From Candidatus Zhuqueibacterota bacterium (GTDB lineage Bacteria > Zhuqueibacterota > Zhuqueibacteria > Oceanimicrobiales > Oceanimicrobiaceae), in assembly GCA_029262055.1 (NCBI GenBank), contig JAJDAD010000033.1, positions 1-64,000 on the forward strand: DNA of 64,000 nucleotides, read 5' to 3'. Made by a program: the position numbers and the translations under genes. The notes under the pieces were generated by a model that was given only the letters and a program-made list of their open reading frames with translations, searched no databases and had not been told where the DNA came from. Within the stretch, counting starts at the first letter, position 1. Every line of letters starts with the position of its first letter. Positions 34,721-44,573 of this stretch are shown in pieces.

Positions 34721-36493
34721 CTACGGCCATTCATTATTTGATTCATCCAGTTCAAACTGAATTGCATCATGCGGATCTATGCGGACGCGCGCTATCCGCG
34801 TATCCTTACTCGGGAAATAAAACGTGGCATAAGGCTTCTGTCCGTCCCATCGTTTGAGGACACGCGTGCCATCGCCGAACCAAACTTCAATCCAAACGGG
34901 AAAGTCGAGGGCGCCCCACTTTCTTATCTTGAGGCTCTTTTCTTGAACGGGGCCAATCGTAAAATCGATGACGCCCGGCGTTTGCAGCAATTGCTGCAAT
35001 TCGTTGCGCAGATTGTGGCCGGTCATTTCTCTGGCAATATCGACAAAATTGCGCGCGATCGGGTGTTTGAATCGCCAACGCTGAAAAAAGGTCTGCATGA
35101 CCGGCTGCCAACGTTCATGGCCGTAGTACTTATCATAGCTCTGCAGGATAAGGCGTGGCTTGACATAGCTGGCAATGTAGTAGTCCTTGTGCGAGGCATG
35201 CTCCCACGATTTTCTGGCGATCACAGGAGTCGGGTTAAGCAGGAAATCTACCTTCCTGTAATCCCGAATTGACACGCTGTCACCGTTTTCGTGCGCGAAC
35301 AATGTTTCCCCGTACGCCCGTTCAAAGGCCTTGACCGTTGTGAACTCAGCCAGACCCTCGTCGAGCCAGGCCTCTTTTGCTTCGTCATTGGCCACCATAC
35401 CGTACCACCAACTGTGCGCGAATTCATGGATGGTGAGCCTTTCCGGGAACTTGTTGTTCGGCGGCACGGGCGTAACTCTGGCATGGCTCGCCCCTGAACC
35501 GTCAAAGTTGCCGGTGAGAAACATGGTATTGTATTCCATGACCGACGCAAAGACCGGCGTGTCGACGATGGAGACCTGGGGATAAGGGTATTCCCCCAGA
35601 TACTCGGTGCAGAAATCGTAGGTATGCTGCGCGGCACTTAGAATGCGATCCCTGATCGGCTCGGTTTGTGGCCGCAGGTAGAGCAAAATGTCCAGGTCTT
35701 TGTACCGGGTCGCAACCTTCCTGAAGCGTTTGTCTGCGCTCCAGGCGAAATCGTGTACGTCGGCAATCGCAAAGCGCCATTTTGTTAGTCCATCTGCGAG
35801 CCCCGTTTCCTCCTGCAGCAAGCCGCTGGCGGCGACAATGTACTCTTCCGGCAAGGTAATCGTAACATCGTAAACACCGAAATCAGCGAAGAACTCGGAG
35901 TTGTAATGGTACTGGCTGCAACTCCAGCGATGGCGGTATTTTTCGTAGACAGCGATTTTGGGAAACCACTGCGCCACCATAAAAAAGTCGTCAATGAAGC
36001 CGGTTCTCTCCATCAGCGGCGGCAACCTGGTTTCAAACTCAATGATGATGCTCAGGGAGGAGTCCGGCAATAGCTCCTGCGGTAGCGGCAATGCAAAAAC
36101 CGTCTGGTCGTGGCGATTTTTGTCGTCCGGCTGGACAAACTTGATTGTCCCGGTTAAGTCTTCTCCGGAGCCGAGACTAAGCCGCTTTATTCTGCAGTAC
36201 CCCCAGTTCCCAATCAATTCATCAGGCACTTCGCCTGCCTCTCGCCAATATGTGGATTTTTCATTCTGAAACGCATTCATGTAAGTGTGAAACAGGAGCT
36301 CGCTCAGGGTGTCGTCCGAGGCATTGCGCCACCGCAGAGTCTCCGTTGCCGTGATCAGCTTTGTTGTTGGAGAAAATGAGCAATCGATAGTATAATTGGC
36401 GATTCGGTCCGAAAGTGGTTCGGACGGTTGCTTTTGTTGGCAGTTTAAAGAAAACAGGTTGACTGCAAGGCAGAGTAGTAGAATCCATCTCAT
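34721..36493 (-). CDS. M1-family zinc metallopeptidase lipoprotein
   Basis: 590 residues with a lipobox (FSLNC, Cys18). An N-terminal beta-domain (TKLITATETLRWRNASDDTLSELLFHTYMN) leads to the gluzincin catalytic domain: HEFAHSWWYG with His356 and His360 and the third ligand Glu379 in WLDEGLAEF, the HExxH-18-E pattern. The GAMEN exopeptidase loop is replaced by VMEYNTMF, so strict aminopeptidase activity is uncertain. About 590 residues is short for M1, as in bacterial lipoprotein members. Likely substrate: peptides in the periplasm or outside. Confidence 0.9.
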   Translation of the reverse strand: MRWILLLCLAVNLFSLNCQQKQPSEPLSDRIANYTIDCSFSPTTKLITATETLRWRNASDDTLSELLFHTYMNAFQNEKSTYWREAGEVPDELIGNWGYCRIKRLSLGSGEDLTGTIKFVQPDDKNRHDQTVFALPLPQELLPDSSLSIIIEFETRLPPLMERTGFIDDFFMVAQWFPKIAVYEKYRHRWSCSQYHYNSEFFADFGVYDVTITLPEEYIVAASGLLQEETGLADGLTKWRFAIADVHDFAWSADKRFRKVATRYKDLDILLYLRPQTEPIRDRILSAAQHTYDFCTEYLGEYPYPQVSIVDTPVFASVMEYNTMFLTGNFDGSGASHARVTPVPPNNKFPERLTIHEFAHSWWYGMVANDEAKEAWLDEGLAEFTTVKAFERAYGETLFAHENGDSVSIRDYRKVDFLLNPTPVIARKSWEHASHKDYYIASYVKPRLILQSYDKYYGHERWQPVMQTFFQRWRFKHPIARNFVDIAREMTGHNLRNELQQLLQTPGVIDFTIGPVQEKSLKIRKWGALDFPVWIEVWFGDGTRVLKRWDGQKPYATFYFPSKDTRIARVRIDPHDAIQFELDESNNEWP

Positions 36494-36689
36494 TTCAGTT
36501 CTCTGGTGTCCGGTTAATAGTGAACTAACATTTCTTATGTGCCTGATTGCCTCATAGAGCTTGTTTTATTCGTGACGCCTGCTGCATGCCTGACTGGGCC
36601 GGCGTTGTGCCGGAACAAGCATCCCGCCAATTCTTCAGGAGGGCTCTCTCCAGCCATTGCATGACTATGATCCAGGACTCAAACTGGAA

Positions 36690-37412
36690 CTACCCGGCCT
36701 TTGTAAAGAGAACGACGTCCTTTCCGGGAACAGTCAATGTCGCACACCAATGGTTCGCAAGCCACTGAAAAGTCTCGATTGAAAAGAAGCAGACGTGTGT
36801 TGGATCGCTTTTGTAGTGCCAACGCGAAAAAGCATCCCGGTCAATTACGCGTTTGGTCATGATGCCTAACCAGCCATTCGGCTTCAGGCAGGACCAAAGT
36901 CTATCCAATTCCCGTCGTGGATGATGCAAATGCTCTACTACTTCGGATGCAGTAATGAAGTCGTATTTCAGGTGGAGAGGCCTGATCTCTGGCGCGTAGA
37001 ACGGGTCGTAAATCTCCACGGAATGACCAGCCTCCTGGAACATCACCGAGAGTGTCGGTTCCGGTCCGGACCCGAAATCGAGGCCAAAACTGCCCGGGGC
37101 CAAACGCTGCGACAACGGGCCGAAAAGGCGGCCCAGAAAACGGCGATAACCTGGATCGTCCACGGAATTCTGATGAAGGTCGTATACAGCTTTCTCCTCT
37201 TGCAGAGTCAGAAACTGGTAGGAAGGCACGAAGACCAGGTGGCAAACTGGGCACCGATAATACTCGCGCCTGTCCTGGTAGAAAGCACTGCCTTCCGAGG
37301 TCCGGCACGATGGACAGATTAGAGCAGTGGTTTCGCGCCGCGCTGAAATTCCCGCCGGGTACGTTTTCTTGGAGGTGGTAGTGGTTTTCATAATGCTGTA
37401 CAGGATACTCAT
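36690..37412 (-). CDS. Class I SAM-dependent methyltransferase with N-terminal zinc ribbon
   Basis: 240 residues. A CPSC ... CPVC zinc-ribbon-like pair lies near residues 34-58. The methyltransferase core follows: FGLDFGSGPEPTLSVMFQ (SAM loop), VEIYDPFYAP, ITASEVVEHLHHP and WLGIMTKRV. The target is unknown; similar proteins act on quinones, sugars or lipids. The start is 37412 or an ATG at 37391; neither has a strong ribosome binding site. It is upstream of the M1 lipoprotein gene on the same strand, 196 bases apart. Confidence 0.82.
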   Translation of the reverse strand: MSILYSIMKTTTTSKKTYPAGISARRETTALICPSCRTSEGSAFYQDRREYYRCPVCHLVFVPSYQFLTLQEEKAVYDLHQNSVDDPGYRRFLGRLFGPLSQRLAPGSFGLDFGSGPEPTLSVMFQEAGHSVEIYDPFYAPEIRPLHLKYDFITASEVVEHLHHPRRELDRLWSCLKPNGWLGIMTKRVIDRDAFSRWHYKSDPTHVCFFSIETFQWLANHWCATLTVPGKDVVLFTKAG

Positions 37413-38117
37413 GCCTGTCTTTGGCTGGAGTCATTTGAGTGACGCCGTGGCTCAGCCCGGTCAGTTTTGTTGACCCACCTATTCCCCGAGCGTATGTTGC
37501 TTTGCACCTCTTTCCAGACCTCACGAAGAATCCGCCGGGCCAGTTTGGAAATGAGGCATTCTTTAAGACCGGGTTTGGTGGTGGAATGACAGGAATTTAG
37601 TGAGGACTAGTTTAAAAAACAAGCAATGGGGTTCAGAAGACTTCGTGAATAGCATTGTCAGATTTTACAGTAGTTAAGCAATCCCCTCTCCCGGGCAAAC
37701 GTACCCACCCCGGTTCAAAACGCTGCACGCGATTTGAAACTGCCCCTCCGCGCGCGTTGTGCGTTTGAAGGGGGTTAAGATACCAAAAAGTGTTTCCGGA
37801 GAAGGAGGAAGCCGAGTCAGACATGTCAGTAGTTTACTTTTATGATTGTACCTTTCAGCCATTTTGATCCACTCTATACCAAATGAAGTACTCTTGCCAT
37901 GCCTAACGCGCGCAGGGGGAGATTATCCACGGGTGATCACAAACTTTCATCCAGTTCGCCATGCTTTTTCTTGACTTTCGTGTAACATTTGGGAATATTT
38001 GAGGTCAGTGGGAAACGCGCCACCGGTTAGTCGGCTAGGCGGTCGAGCCTGAGATTAACTTTCGGGATGAACGTCGAGGCCGTCAGATCAACATCCGAAA
38101 AAAAAGGAGAAATAGAA
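37413..38117. other. Intergenic region, no gene seen
   Basis: About 700 bases between divergent genes. Short open frames near 37633-37862 have no protein-like character or ribosome binding site. No hairpin with a T run was noticed. Confidence 0.5.
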
Positions 38118-38756
38118 ATGGGTAAGAACGTGAGAAGAATCGTACTGGCGATAGCACTCGGTGTCTTCATTGTTTCAGTGGCCTTGCTGACTGGTATCAT
38201 ACTATCCCAGCCGGTGGGCGTTTCAGAGTCGAACGCGGGAGTACCGACCTACGAGGACAAGCAAGGTGACCAGGAGTTTGCCTACCTCCTGGTCAAGCTG
38301 GAGTTGAGACTGCGGGCGGTTATCGGAGGACACTACACTCGTCCCCAATCCGCGATTCCCGGGGTTGACGACATCTATAAGCGTTGGGTCGCGAAGAACG
38401 CGATCCTGCCCGCTGCTGTCGCTGACCGGGTTTTTTCAGAAGTCGTCCCTGGCGTTACGGGTGGTCGCGCCTGGGTGAAGATGGTAGTGGGAAGCCCGCG
38501 CAACCCGAATAACCGCGGTGACTCCATCGCACTTGAGCTGCTCGACACGATCCAAAACGGAAATACCACGGCGGAACGAGCAACCGCAGACGCGTACTAC
38601 TACGCTGAACCGATCAAAGCCACGAGCGCCTGTCTCCCCTGTCACGGCCAGCCCAAGGGAGCGCCTGACCCGGCGTTCCCACAGTATGAGAAGGATGGCT
38701 GGCGTGAGGGCGACGTCATCGGAGCCGTAGTCGCGCGCGTGGCGCCGGAGTTGTAG
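38118..38756 (+). CDS. Tll0287-like (DUF3365) single-haem c-type protein, membrane anchored
   Basis: 212 residues: a signal anchor (about 6-30) and a periplasmic domain with one haem c site, CLPCH at residues 172-176. The family usually follows this with a GxxxGDxxGA-type stretch, here WREGDVIGAVVARV. These domains serve as redox or small-ligand sensors, often fused to kinases or cyclases. Here the domain stands alone with no signalling output. AAGGAGAAATAG precedes the ATG at 38118; an upstream ATG (38067) would add 17 polar residues before the anchor. No cytochrome maturation genes are nearby. Confidence 0.85.
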   Translation: MGKNVRRIVLAIALGVFIVSVALLTGIILSQPVGVSESNAGVPTYEDKQGDQEFAYLLVKLELRLRAVIGGHYTRPQSAIPGVDDIYKRWVAKNAILPAAVADRVFSEVVPGVTGGRAWVKMVVGSPRNPNNRGDSIALELLDTIQNGNTTAERATADAYYYAEPIKATSACLPCHGQPKGAPDPAFPQYEKDGWREGDVIGAVVARVAPEL

Positions 38757-39104
38757 CTGAATGGTTTTGAACCGAGTCGCGCTAACGCGCAGACTTAGTT
38801 TCAATTAAGACTTTTTGTGGTCAACACCGAAGATATCTTTGGATGGTACGCGAGTTCATTGCTTGTGTTGAGGCGGGATCCGACCTTGCAGGAGGCTTTT
38901 GGCACAAGCAGCCGAACTGAGCTGAAGCTTGCAGAGGATTCGGTGCTATTTGGCCTCGCGGCATAAATCCCCTGCCAGCGTGCTATCTCTCATATTGTTC
39001 TGTGCCCTCATCATTGCAACCTGTGTATGTCGTCAAAACAAATTGGACAAATAGTATCGAAAATTAAGAGAGGCATTCCTCATGGTCAATCACCAGCCAG
39101 CACC
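38757..39104. other. Intergenic region, no gene seen
   Basis: The region lies between convergent genes. No open frame or clear terminator was recognised. Confidence 0.5.
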
Positions 39105-40229
39105 TTAAGTTGCGTCCAACTGTTCCAACTGCTGCTCAATATTCTCGCGCAAGGAAGCTCGAGCGGACTCATTCCGCGTCGTGTCAGAATCAATTTTTTC
39201 AAGTGCAATTCTGTAGTTCTTAACTGCTTCCTCATTTTGACCTGAAGTCATGTAGGCCTCTGCCAAGCTGTCATAACAGTTGGCAGCGTTTGGGAAAAGG
39301 CTGACGTTTAGACGAAGCACGGCAATTGCGTTCTCGAACTCCTCATTGCGGAGAAAGCCATAGCCAACCTGATTTAATACACCGTCGCTATTTATGTTGT
39401 ATTCTCCTCTTAGGGAGTCGATGCGAGCCGTTAAAAAAGCTATGCCACGCTCCTGAATCACGTCTTCCAGTTGCATGCGCCGGTAGATATTGCTCACAAA
39501 ATTATTTTGGGGATAGTCACGCAAAAAGCCAGTCAAATAGATTCGCGCCTTTGTTGGATCCGGCTCCATAAACCGGTAAAGCGTCGAAAGAATGAACCGG
39601 GCCTCGGCCTTACACAGGGTACCCTTCTGCGCCACTATTTCTAGGTCATTCAGTGCTGCTTCTTTATCGCCGGACATACCCGTAATCCAGGCAATCGTTT
39701 CCTGCCACCAGCTTGTTAACCGGGTTGCGGCGAAGTAGTCCAGTACGGCAACGCCGACTTTGGCATCATGATAATTCGGATCTTCTTCGACAAGGTCTTC
39801 AAGCGTGCTTTTGCAATCGCGGGCGGCGGAGTAGGCATCATAGACAGACCGGTCCTTAAGAAAATTTGCCCGGCTCAAAAGTCCATATGCCGAGCCAAGG
39901 TAGAATCTGTTGTCCGGTGTTTGCTCCAAATCCTCCGTCAGCTTGATGGCCTTTTGGGAGTTTTGCGCGACCAGATCGAGCAGCTCCGTGGCGCTCAGCT
40001 CAGTGTTACCAAAATAGCGGGTGTAAAATGCCAGATTCGCCCGCAGGTAGTAATATTGGGGATTATTCGGATCTTGCTGAATCCCTTTTTGAATGAGAGC
40101 CTCGGCGTGAGCATATTCGCCGTTAAATGTGTGATAGACAATTTGCTTGTCTTCTTGTTGTGCGCTGGTTATGTGTGCGTGCACTAGCACGCACAGGGCC
40201 GCTGCGGTAACAATCTGATGGGCTTTCAT
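39105..40229 (-). CDS. Exported TPR-repeat protein
   Basis: 374 residues. A signal peptide (about 1-23, ending TSAQ) is followed by helical repeats of TPR type: HAEALIQKGIQQDPNNPQYY near the start, IYLTGFLRDYPQNNF in the middle, and a clear final pair (EFENAIAVLRLNVSLFPNAA; YDSLAEAYMTSGQNEEAVKN). It is likely a periplasmic scaffold with no assigned partner. AGGAGG precedes the ATG at 40229. It is monocistronic. Confidence 0.85.
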   Translation of the reverse strand: MKAHQIVTAAALCVLVHAHITSAQQEDKQIVYHTFNGEYAHAEALIQKGIQQDPNNPQYYYLRANLAFYTRYFGNTELSATELLDLVAQNSQKAIKLTEDLEQTPDNRFYLGSAYGLLSRANFLKDRSVYDAYSAARDCKSTLEDLVEEDPNYHDAKVGVAVLDYFAATRLTSWWQETIAWITGMSGDKEAALNDLEIVAQKGTLCKAEARFILSTLYRFMEPDPTKARIYLTGFLRDYPQNNFVSNIYRRMQLEDVIQERGIAFLTARIDSLRGEYNINSDGVLNQVGYGFLRNEEFENAIAVLRLNVSLFPNAANCYDSLAEAYMTSGQNEEAVKNYRIALEKIDSDTTRNESARASLRENIEQQLEQLDAT

Positions 40230-40901
40230 GATTCCTCCTGAGTTTGGTTAGAGGTTTTTAAATCATGTGATTTCTGCTCTGGACAGGCTAATTGTCTCAT
40301 TACGGTTGCACGTTCACTATGTTTCGTCATAATTTGTAGGCGTTAAAGAGTCAACTTTGTTCGCTATGCCGATGACTTCATCATCAACCTGTAGTGTTTT
40401 AAACGAATGGCATTCCGGGTTTGGTCGATTAATTTTAGGCCTGACATTGCATTTTCCCTTTGCTTTTTAAAGATTGAGCTTGCTTAATTTAACTCAAGCA
40501 ATAGAAAAACAACCCTAGCACACGCCCTTCCCTGGCAGGATCTGTATTGAAACGGCCATAGAACATAATATGGGAAAAAGGGAATTAATTGGGATCTTTG
40601 CGACCATTGGAATTCTTGTTGTCTTTTCGTTTCTTTTACTACTTGCTCCCTTAACCGACCAGTTTCTATGAGTTATTCACAGATGAATTGTTTGGGACGT
40701 ATAACATTAGTTTGCAGTTTGGCGAAAGCGTCGGTTCTCTGCGTCGGTTTTGTGTCTTCTTTAATGTCGTTTTGAAACAATAGGTTAAGCGCACTTATGT
40801 CCTCTGCAACTGAAACTTGTCGTTAGTTTACTGGCAACAGATTTGCACTGGTAACAACGAGCGTCACCTCAAAGTACTCAAACCAGGCTATTCAAGGATT
40901 A
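40230..40901. other. AT-rich intergenic region with one possible micro-gene
   Basis: About 670 bases between divergent genes. Apart from the short frame at 40570-40671 (listed separately) no gene or strong structure was seen. Confidence 0.5.
40570..40671 (+). CDS. Possible 33-residue single-helix membrane peptide
   Basis: An ATG frame reads a basic start (MGKREL), one hydrophobic helix (IGIFATIGILVVFSFLLLLA) and a short polar end (PLTDQFL). The layout is that of real small membrane proteins, but there is no good ribosome binding site and AT-rich DNA can produce such text by chance. Confidence 0.3.
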   Translation: MGKRELIGIFATIGILVVFSFLLLLAPLTDQFL

Positions 40902-43160
40902 ATGATGAAACGATTATTATTCGCGCTTTGCTTTTGCCTCTCGCAGTTACCTGCCCGAGCTCAAGATCATTCGCTTTTAACGGTGGAGCGAATCTACCAT
41001 AGCGATGAATTCGCAGAAGAAAAATTTGGCCCGGCGCGGTGGCTGGAAGAAGGCGCGGGTTACACCACTTTGGAACCGTCGCAAACTATTGAGGCCGGGA
41101 GTGACATCGTTCGCTATGATACGCGTAGCGGTCAGCGGGAAATTCTGGTTGGGGCGGAAAGACTTTTTCCGAGCGGCGCAAAGTATCCTCTTGAGATTGA
41201 CGATTACGAGTGGTCGAAGGATAAAAAGAATCTGCTCATTTTTACGAATACAAAGAAAGTCTGGCGTTATAACACGCGCGGTGACTACTGGATTCTAAAC
41301 CTGAAAACCTCGAAACTCAAAAAGCTCGGCGGGCTCGCCAAGCCATCTACATTGATGTTCGCGAAATTTGCCCCGGATGGCCGGAAAGTAGGTTACGTCA
41401 GAGAAAAAAATATATATGTAGAAGACATCTCAAGTTCGAAAATTGTGCAGCTTACTTTCGATGGTCTCGGCGATATTATCAATGGGACGTCTGATTGGGT
41501 TTACGAAGAAGAGTTCTGGCTGCGTGACGGATTTCGGTGGAGCCCTGACGGCCGCCATATAGCTTACTGGCATTTTGATGCAAGCGGCATCAAGACTTTT
41601 TATATGATCAACAATACCGATAGCTTGTACCCGAAATTGATTCCGCTGCAATATCCAAAAGTTGGAACTACTAACTCAGCCTGCCGAGTGGGTGTGGTCA
41701 GTGCAGAAGGTGGCGAAACTACCTGGTTTAAGGTTCCCGGAGATCCCCGCAATCATTATATTCCCAAAATGGAGTGGGCAGCTTCTTCAGAAGAAGTGGT
41801 GATCCAGCAGTTGAACCGGCTACAGAACACTAACAAAGTCATGCTGGGGCAAATTTTAGACGGCTCCGTTAAGACGATCCTTACAGAAAAGGATGAGGCC
41901 TGGCTCGATGTCAACGATGATCTTAAGTGGTTTAATCATGGCCGGCAATTTACCTGGCTCAGTGAGCGTGACGGTTGGAGGCATCTCTACGTCGTCTCTC
42001 GGGATGGGGAAAAGGTCAGGTTGCTGACGCCGGGAGAGTACGAAATTGTCTCCATTCAAAAAATCGATACTGGTTCGGGATGGGTTTATTTCATTGCCTC
42101 ACCAGACAATCCGACGCAACGTTATTTGTACAGGGTTAGTTTGGGTGGCGACGGCAAGTCCGAACGCTTGACGCCAACGCGCCAGCCAGGGACGCATTCC
42201 TACCAGATTGCTCCAGGAGGGGAGTGGGCTTTTCATACCTTTTCAACATTTGACACGCCACCGGTGCTTTCGCTCATCAGTCTTCCGGGACATGAGCAGG
42301 TCCGGATTATGGAAAGCAATTCGGCGCTTCACAAACGAGTTGCAGAACTTGAAAAACAGCCAACCGAATTTTTTCGCATAAAAACTGCAGATGAGATTGA
42401 ATTTGACGCCTGGTTCATAAAACCGCCTAACTTCGATTCCTCCAAAAAATATCCTCTGTTTTTCTATGTTTATGGAGAACCCTGGAATCAAACCGTCCTG
42501 GACAGATGGTTTGGCAACCGGACTTTATGGCATTATCTAATTGCTCAGCACGGGTATCTGGTGATGAGTGTCGATAATCGTGGCACGCCGGGACCGCGGG
42601 GTCGTGAGTGGCGTAAGAGTATTTATCGACAGATTGGAATTCTTGCGTCTCAAGATCAGGCGGCCGCGGCGCAAGCCATCATTGAAAATAGATCTTATGT
42701 TGATAAGAATAGAATCGGAATCTGGGGTTGGAGCGGCGGCGGACAGATGACGCTGAATATGCTGTTTCGATATGCAGAGATTTACTGTACCGGTATTGCT
42801 GTCTCATTTGTCAGCGATCAACGTTTGTATGACACCATCTATCAGGAACGGTTTATGGGATTGCCTGATGATAATGAACTTGGCTATACTAATGGCTCGC
42901 CAATAACATTTGCCCACCGACTTGCAGGAGATCTACTCATCATTCACGGAACAGGTGATGATAATGTCCACTATCAAAGTTTTGAGCGAATGGTCAATGA
43001 ACTCATTGCGCACAACAAGAAATTTACCATGATGTCGTATCCGAATCGTTCACATAGTTTGTCAGAAGGAGAAAATACCGAGCGGCATTTGTATGAGCTG
43101 ATGTTGTCCTATTTAAGAGGAAATTTGCCAGCCGGGGCTGAGAGCGTTGTTGAAGATTAG
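40902..43160 (+). CDS. DPP-IV-like S9 peptidase, exported
   Basis: 752 residues: signal peptide (about 1-20), then the DPPIV-type beta-propeller N-terminal domain (WLRDGFRWSPDGRHIAYWHFD; the Glu-rich YEEEFW that in DPP-IV binds the peptide amino terminus) and a catalytic alpha/beta domain. The triad is present: Ser in GIWGWSGGGQM, Asp in HGTGDDNVHYQ and His in NRSHSLSEG. It probably cleaves X-Pro or X-Ala dipeptides from the N terminus of peptides; WSGGG instead of WSYGG is unusual but found in the family. AAGGA precedes the double ATG at 40902/40905. This gene begins the AT-richer part of the window. Confidence 0.92.
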   Translation: MMKRLLFALCFCLSQLPARAQDHSLLTVERIYHSDEFAEEKFGPARWLEEGAGYTTLEPSQTIEAGSDIVRYDTRSGQREILVGAERLFPSGAKYPLEIDDYEWSKDKKNLLIFTNTKKVWRYNTRGDYWILNLKTSKLKKLGGLAKPSTLMFAKFAPDGRKVGYVREKNIYVEDISSSKIVQLTFDGLGDIINGTSDWVYEEEFWLRDGFRWSPDGRHIAYWHFDASGIKTFYMINNTDSLYPKLIPLQYPKVGTTNSACRVGVVSAEGGETTWFKVPGDPRNHYIPKMEWAASSEEVVIQQLNRLQNTNKVMLGQILDGSVKTILTEKDEAWLDVNDDLKWFNHGRQFTWLSERDGWRHLYVVSRDGEKVRLLTPGEYEIVSIQKIDTGSGWVYFIASPDNPTQRYLYRVSLGGDGKSERLTPTRQPGTHSYQIAPGGEWAFHTFSTFDTPPVLSLISLPGHEQVRIMESNSALHKRVAELEKQPTEFFRIKTADEIEFDAWFIKPPNFDSSKKYPLFFYVYGEPWNQTVLDRWFGNRTLWHYLIAQHGYLVMSVDNRGTPGPRGREWRKSIYRQIGILASQDQAAAAQAIIENRSYVDKNRIGIWGWSGGGQMTLNMLFRYAEIYCTGIAVSFVSDQRLYDTIYQERFMGLPDDNELGYTNGSPITFAHRLAGDLLIIHGTGDDNVHYQSFERMVNELIAHNKKFTMMSYPNRSHSLSEGENTERHLYELMLSYLRGNLPAGAESVVED

Positions 43161-43179
43161 GTCGAAGAAAGCTTGAGAA

Positions 43180-43197
43180 ATAGTTAGGTAACTAACT
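43180..43197. terminator. Short hairpin after the DPP-IV-like gene
   Basis: A perfect 7-bp stem TAGTTAG (43180-43186) / CTAACTA (43191-43197) with a GTAA loop lies 20 bases after the stop codon. There is no T run, so termination is uncertain. Confidence 0.35.
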
Positions 43198-43263
43198 AGG
43201 ATTCGCTTCTTTCTAAATAGCAAGTCATTGAATACTTGATAATTATAAGAATAGGTTGGCACC

Positions 43264-44286
43264 ATGACTGTGAATCGCGTCTTAATTCTATTCCTTTTCA
43301 TCTGGTGCTCTGGGTTGGCTTGTTCCAAAAATCCAACAACAATTGATCAGGAAGATATTTGGCTCGAGTTACTTAGCCTACCTGGCGAGTTAGGTGCTGA
43401 CGAATTCGCCTTCGGTCAGGGGGGTGAGATATTTGCAGCAACCTGGGGTAATGGTATACTCATCTCTGCTGATGACGGACAAACCTGGACATCACATAAC
43501 GAAGGGTTGCCACATTTATTTCTTGAAGCCGTATTGATCAAATCGTCTAATGAGATATTTGTCGGTTTAGGTGCACCAGGGGATAATGTTGAAGGTATCT
43601 TTATTTCCCAGGACAATGGGCAGAGTTGGTCCAATACGGGGTTGCAGCGCTATGGTATTATCTCAATGTTAAATACACCAAGCGGCCAGACTTTCGTTGG
43701 GGGTGGCTTCAGTCTTTTTGGCTCAGGTGCTCTATTCCGCTCTGATGACGATGGTAAGACTTGGCAAGAATTGAACAAGCAGGTCTCCACGTCTGCAATC
43801 TATTCGCTTGCATACTCCCAAAACGATGTGCTGTTTGCAGGTACAGAAGGAGCTGGTTTACTAAAATCAGAGAACGGTGGAGACTTCTGGACAACCGCCA
43901 TCCCAAACCAGTCATTCTGGTCTGTTATTGTTAATTCAAAAGAAGATGTATTTGCATGTGCGTCTGACGGTACACTGTATCGTTCGAATGATCAAGGTCT
44001 TAATTGGACTGCGATACCAACCGAAATGAGATTTGGTCGCCTGGTCGTCGACTCGCAGGATCATTTGTATATGATAAGTTTGGGATCAGTGAAAGGGTTA
44101 TGGCGATCTATCGACAATGGTAGCAGTTGGCATCGATTTGATTCAGGGCTGCCTGCTCTTGAGACATCAACGATAGCAATCGACCCAAAAGACCGTCTCT
44201 ATGTTTCTTTTGAGGGTGGTAGCGTATTTCGCTCGGATAGAAATGAGCAAATGACAAGGGCGCGGCGGGTGGCCAGGATGCAATAA
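43264..44286 (+). CDS. BNR/sortilin-like repeat lipoprotein
   Basis: 340 residues with a lipobox (SGLAC, about Cys20). The rest is a beta-propeller of BNR/Asp-box repeats: SADDGQTWTS, SQDNGQSWSN, SDDDGKTWQE, SENGGDFWTT, SNDQGLNWTA and SIDNGSSWHR, spaced about 40-50 residues apart, so six blades. Such outer-membrane or surface propellers bind glycans or proteins; no catalytic residues can be assigned. The ribosome binding site is weak (AGG). It lies downstream of the DPP-IV-like gene. Confidence 0.88.
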   Translation: MTVNRVLILFLFIWCSGLACSKNPTTIDQEDIWLELLSLPGELGADEFAFGQGGEIFAATWGNGILISADDGQTWTSHNEGLPHLFLEAVLIKSSNEIFVGLGAPGDNVEGIFISQDNGQSWSNTGLQRYGIISMLNTPSGQTFVGGGFSLFGSGALFRSDDDGKTWQELNKQVSTSAIYSLAYSQNDVLFAGTEGAGLLKSENGGDFWTTAIPNQSFWSVIVNSKEDVFACASDGTLYRSNDQGLNWTAIPTEMRFGRLVVDSQDHLYMISLGSVKGLWRSIDNGSSWHRFDSGLPALETSTIAIDPKDRLYVSFEGGSVFRSDRNEQMTRARRVARMQ

Positions 44287-44298
44287 CAGAAAATTGTG

Positions 44299-44331
44299 TG
44301 GCAAGTGCTTCCGTTCGTGCCTAACTTGCCA
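44299..44331. repeat. Inverted repeat after the BNR lipoprotein gene
   Basis: TGGCAAGT (44299-44306) and ACTTGCCA (44324-44331) form a perfect 8-bp stem with a 17-base loop that contains GCCTAAC partly. The following bases (GCACCC ... GGGTGC near 44333-44358) form a second stem. It may be a transcription terminator or the decayed end of a mobile element. Confidence 0.35.
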
Positions 44332-44573
44332 GTGCACCCGGACGTTGCCAATGGGGTGCGATTCTAACGCTTGTGCATTCTTATCAAAATCAATATTGAA
44401 TTACGTAGCATAGTGCTCCTAAGCCCTTTTAAGACTAAGACAATCACAAGAAATATGGCCAATACAATTATTATTGCTCTAGTTATCGGATAGCTTTAGT
44501 AGCCGTCCATGAATAGTGTTCCTGGGCTGGCGAACAAGCGAGTAAGCGACGTGCTGCAATGTAGGAGTCAGTG

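Noticed and set aside
37633-37862. Two overlapping minus-strand frames of about 60 codons
   Set aside because: No start signals and no protein-like composition.
44299-44360. Second attC-like site (GCCTAAC ... CTAACGC)
   Set aside because: The two CTAAC boxes are in the same orientation instead of inverted, so the basic attC symmetry is missing; kept only as an inverted repeat.
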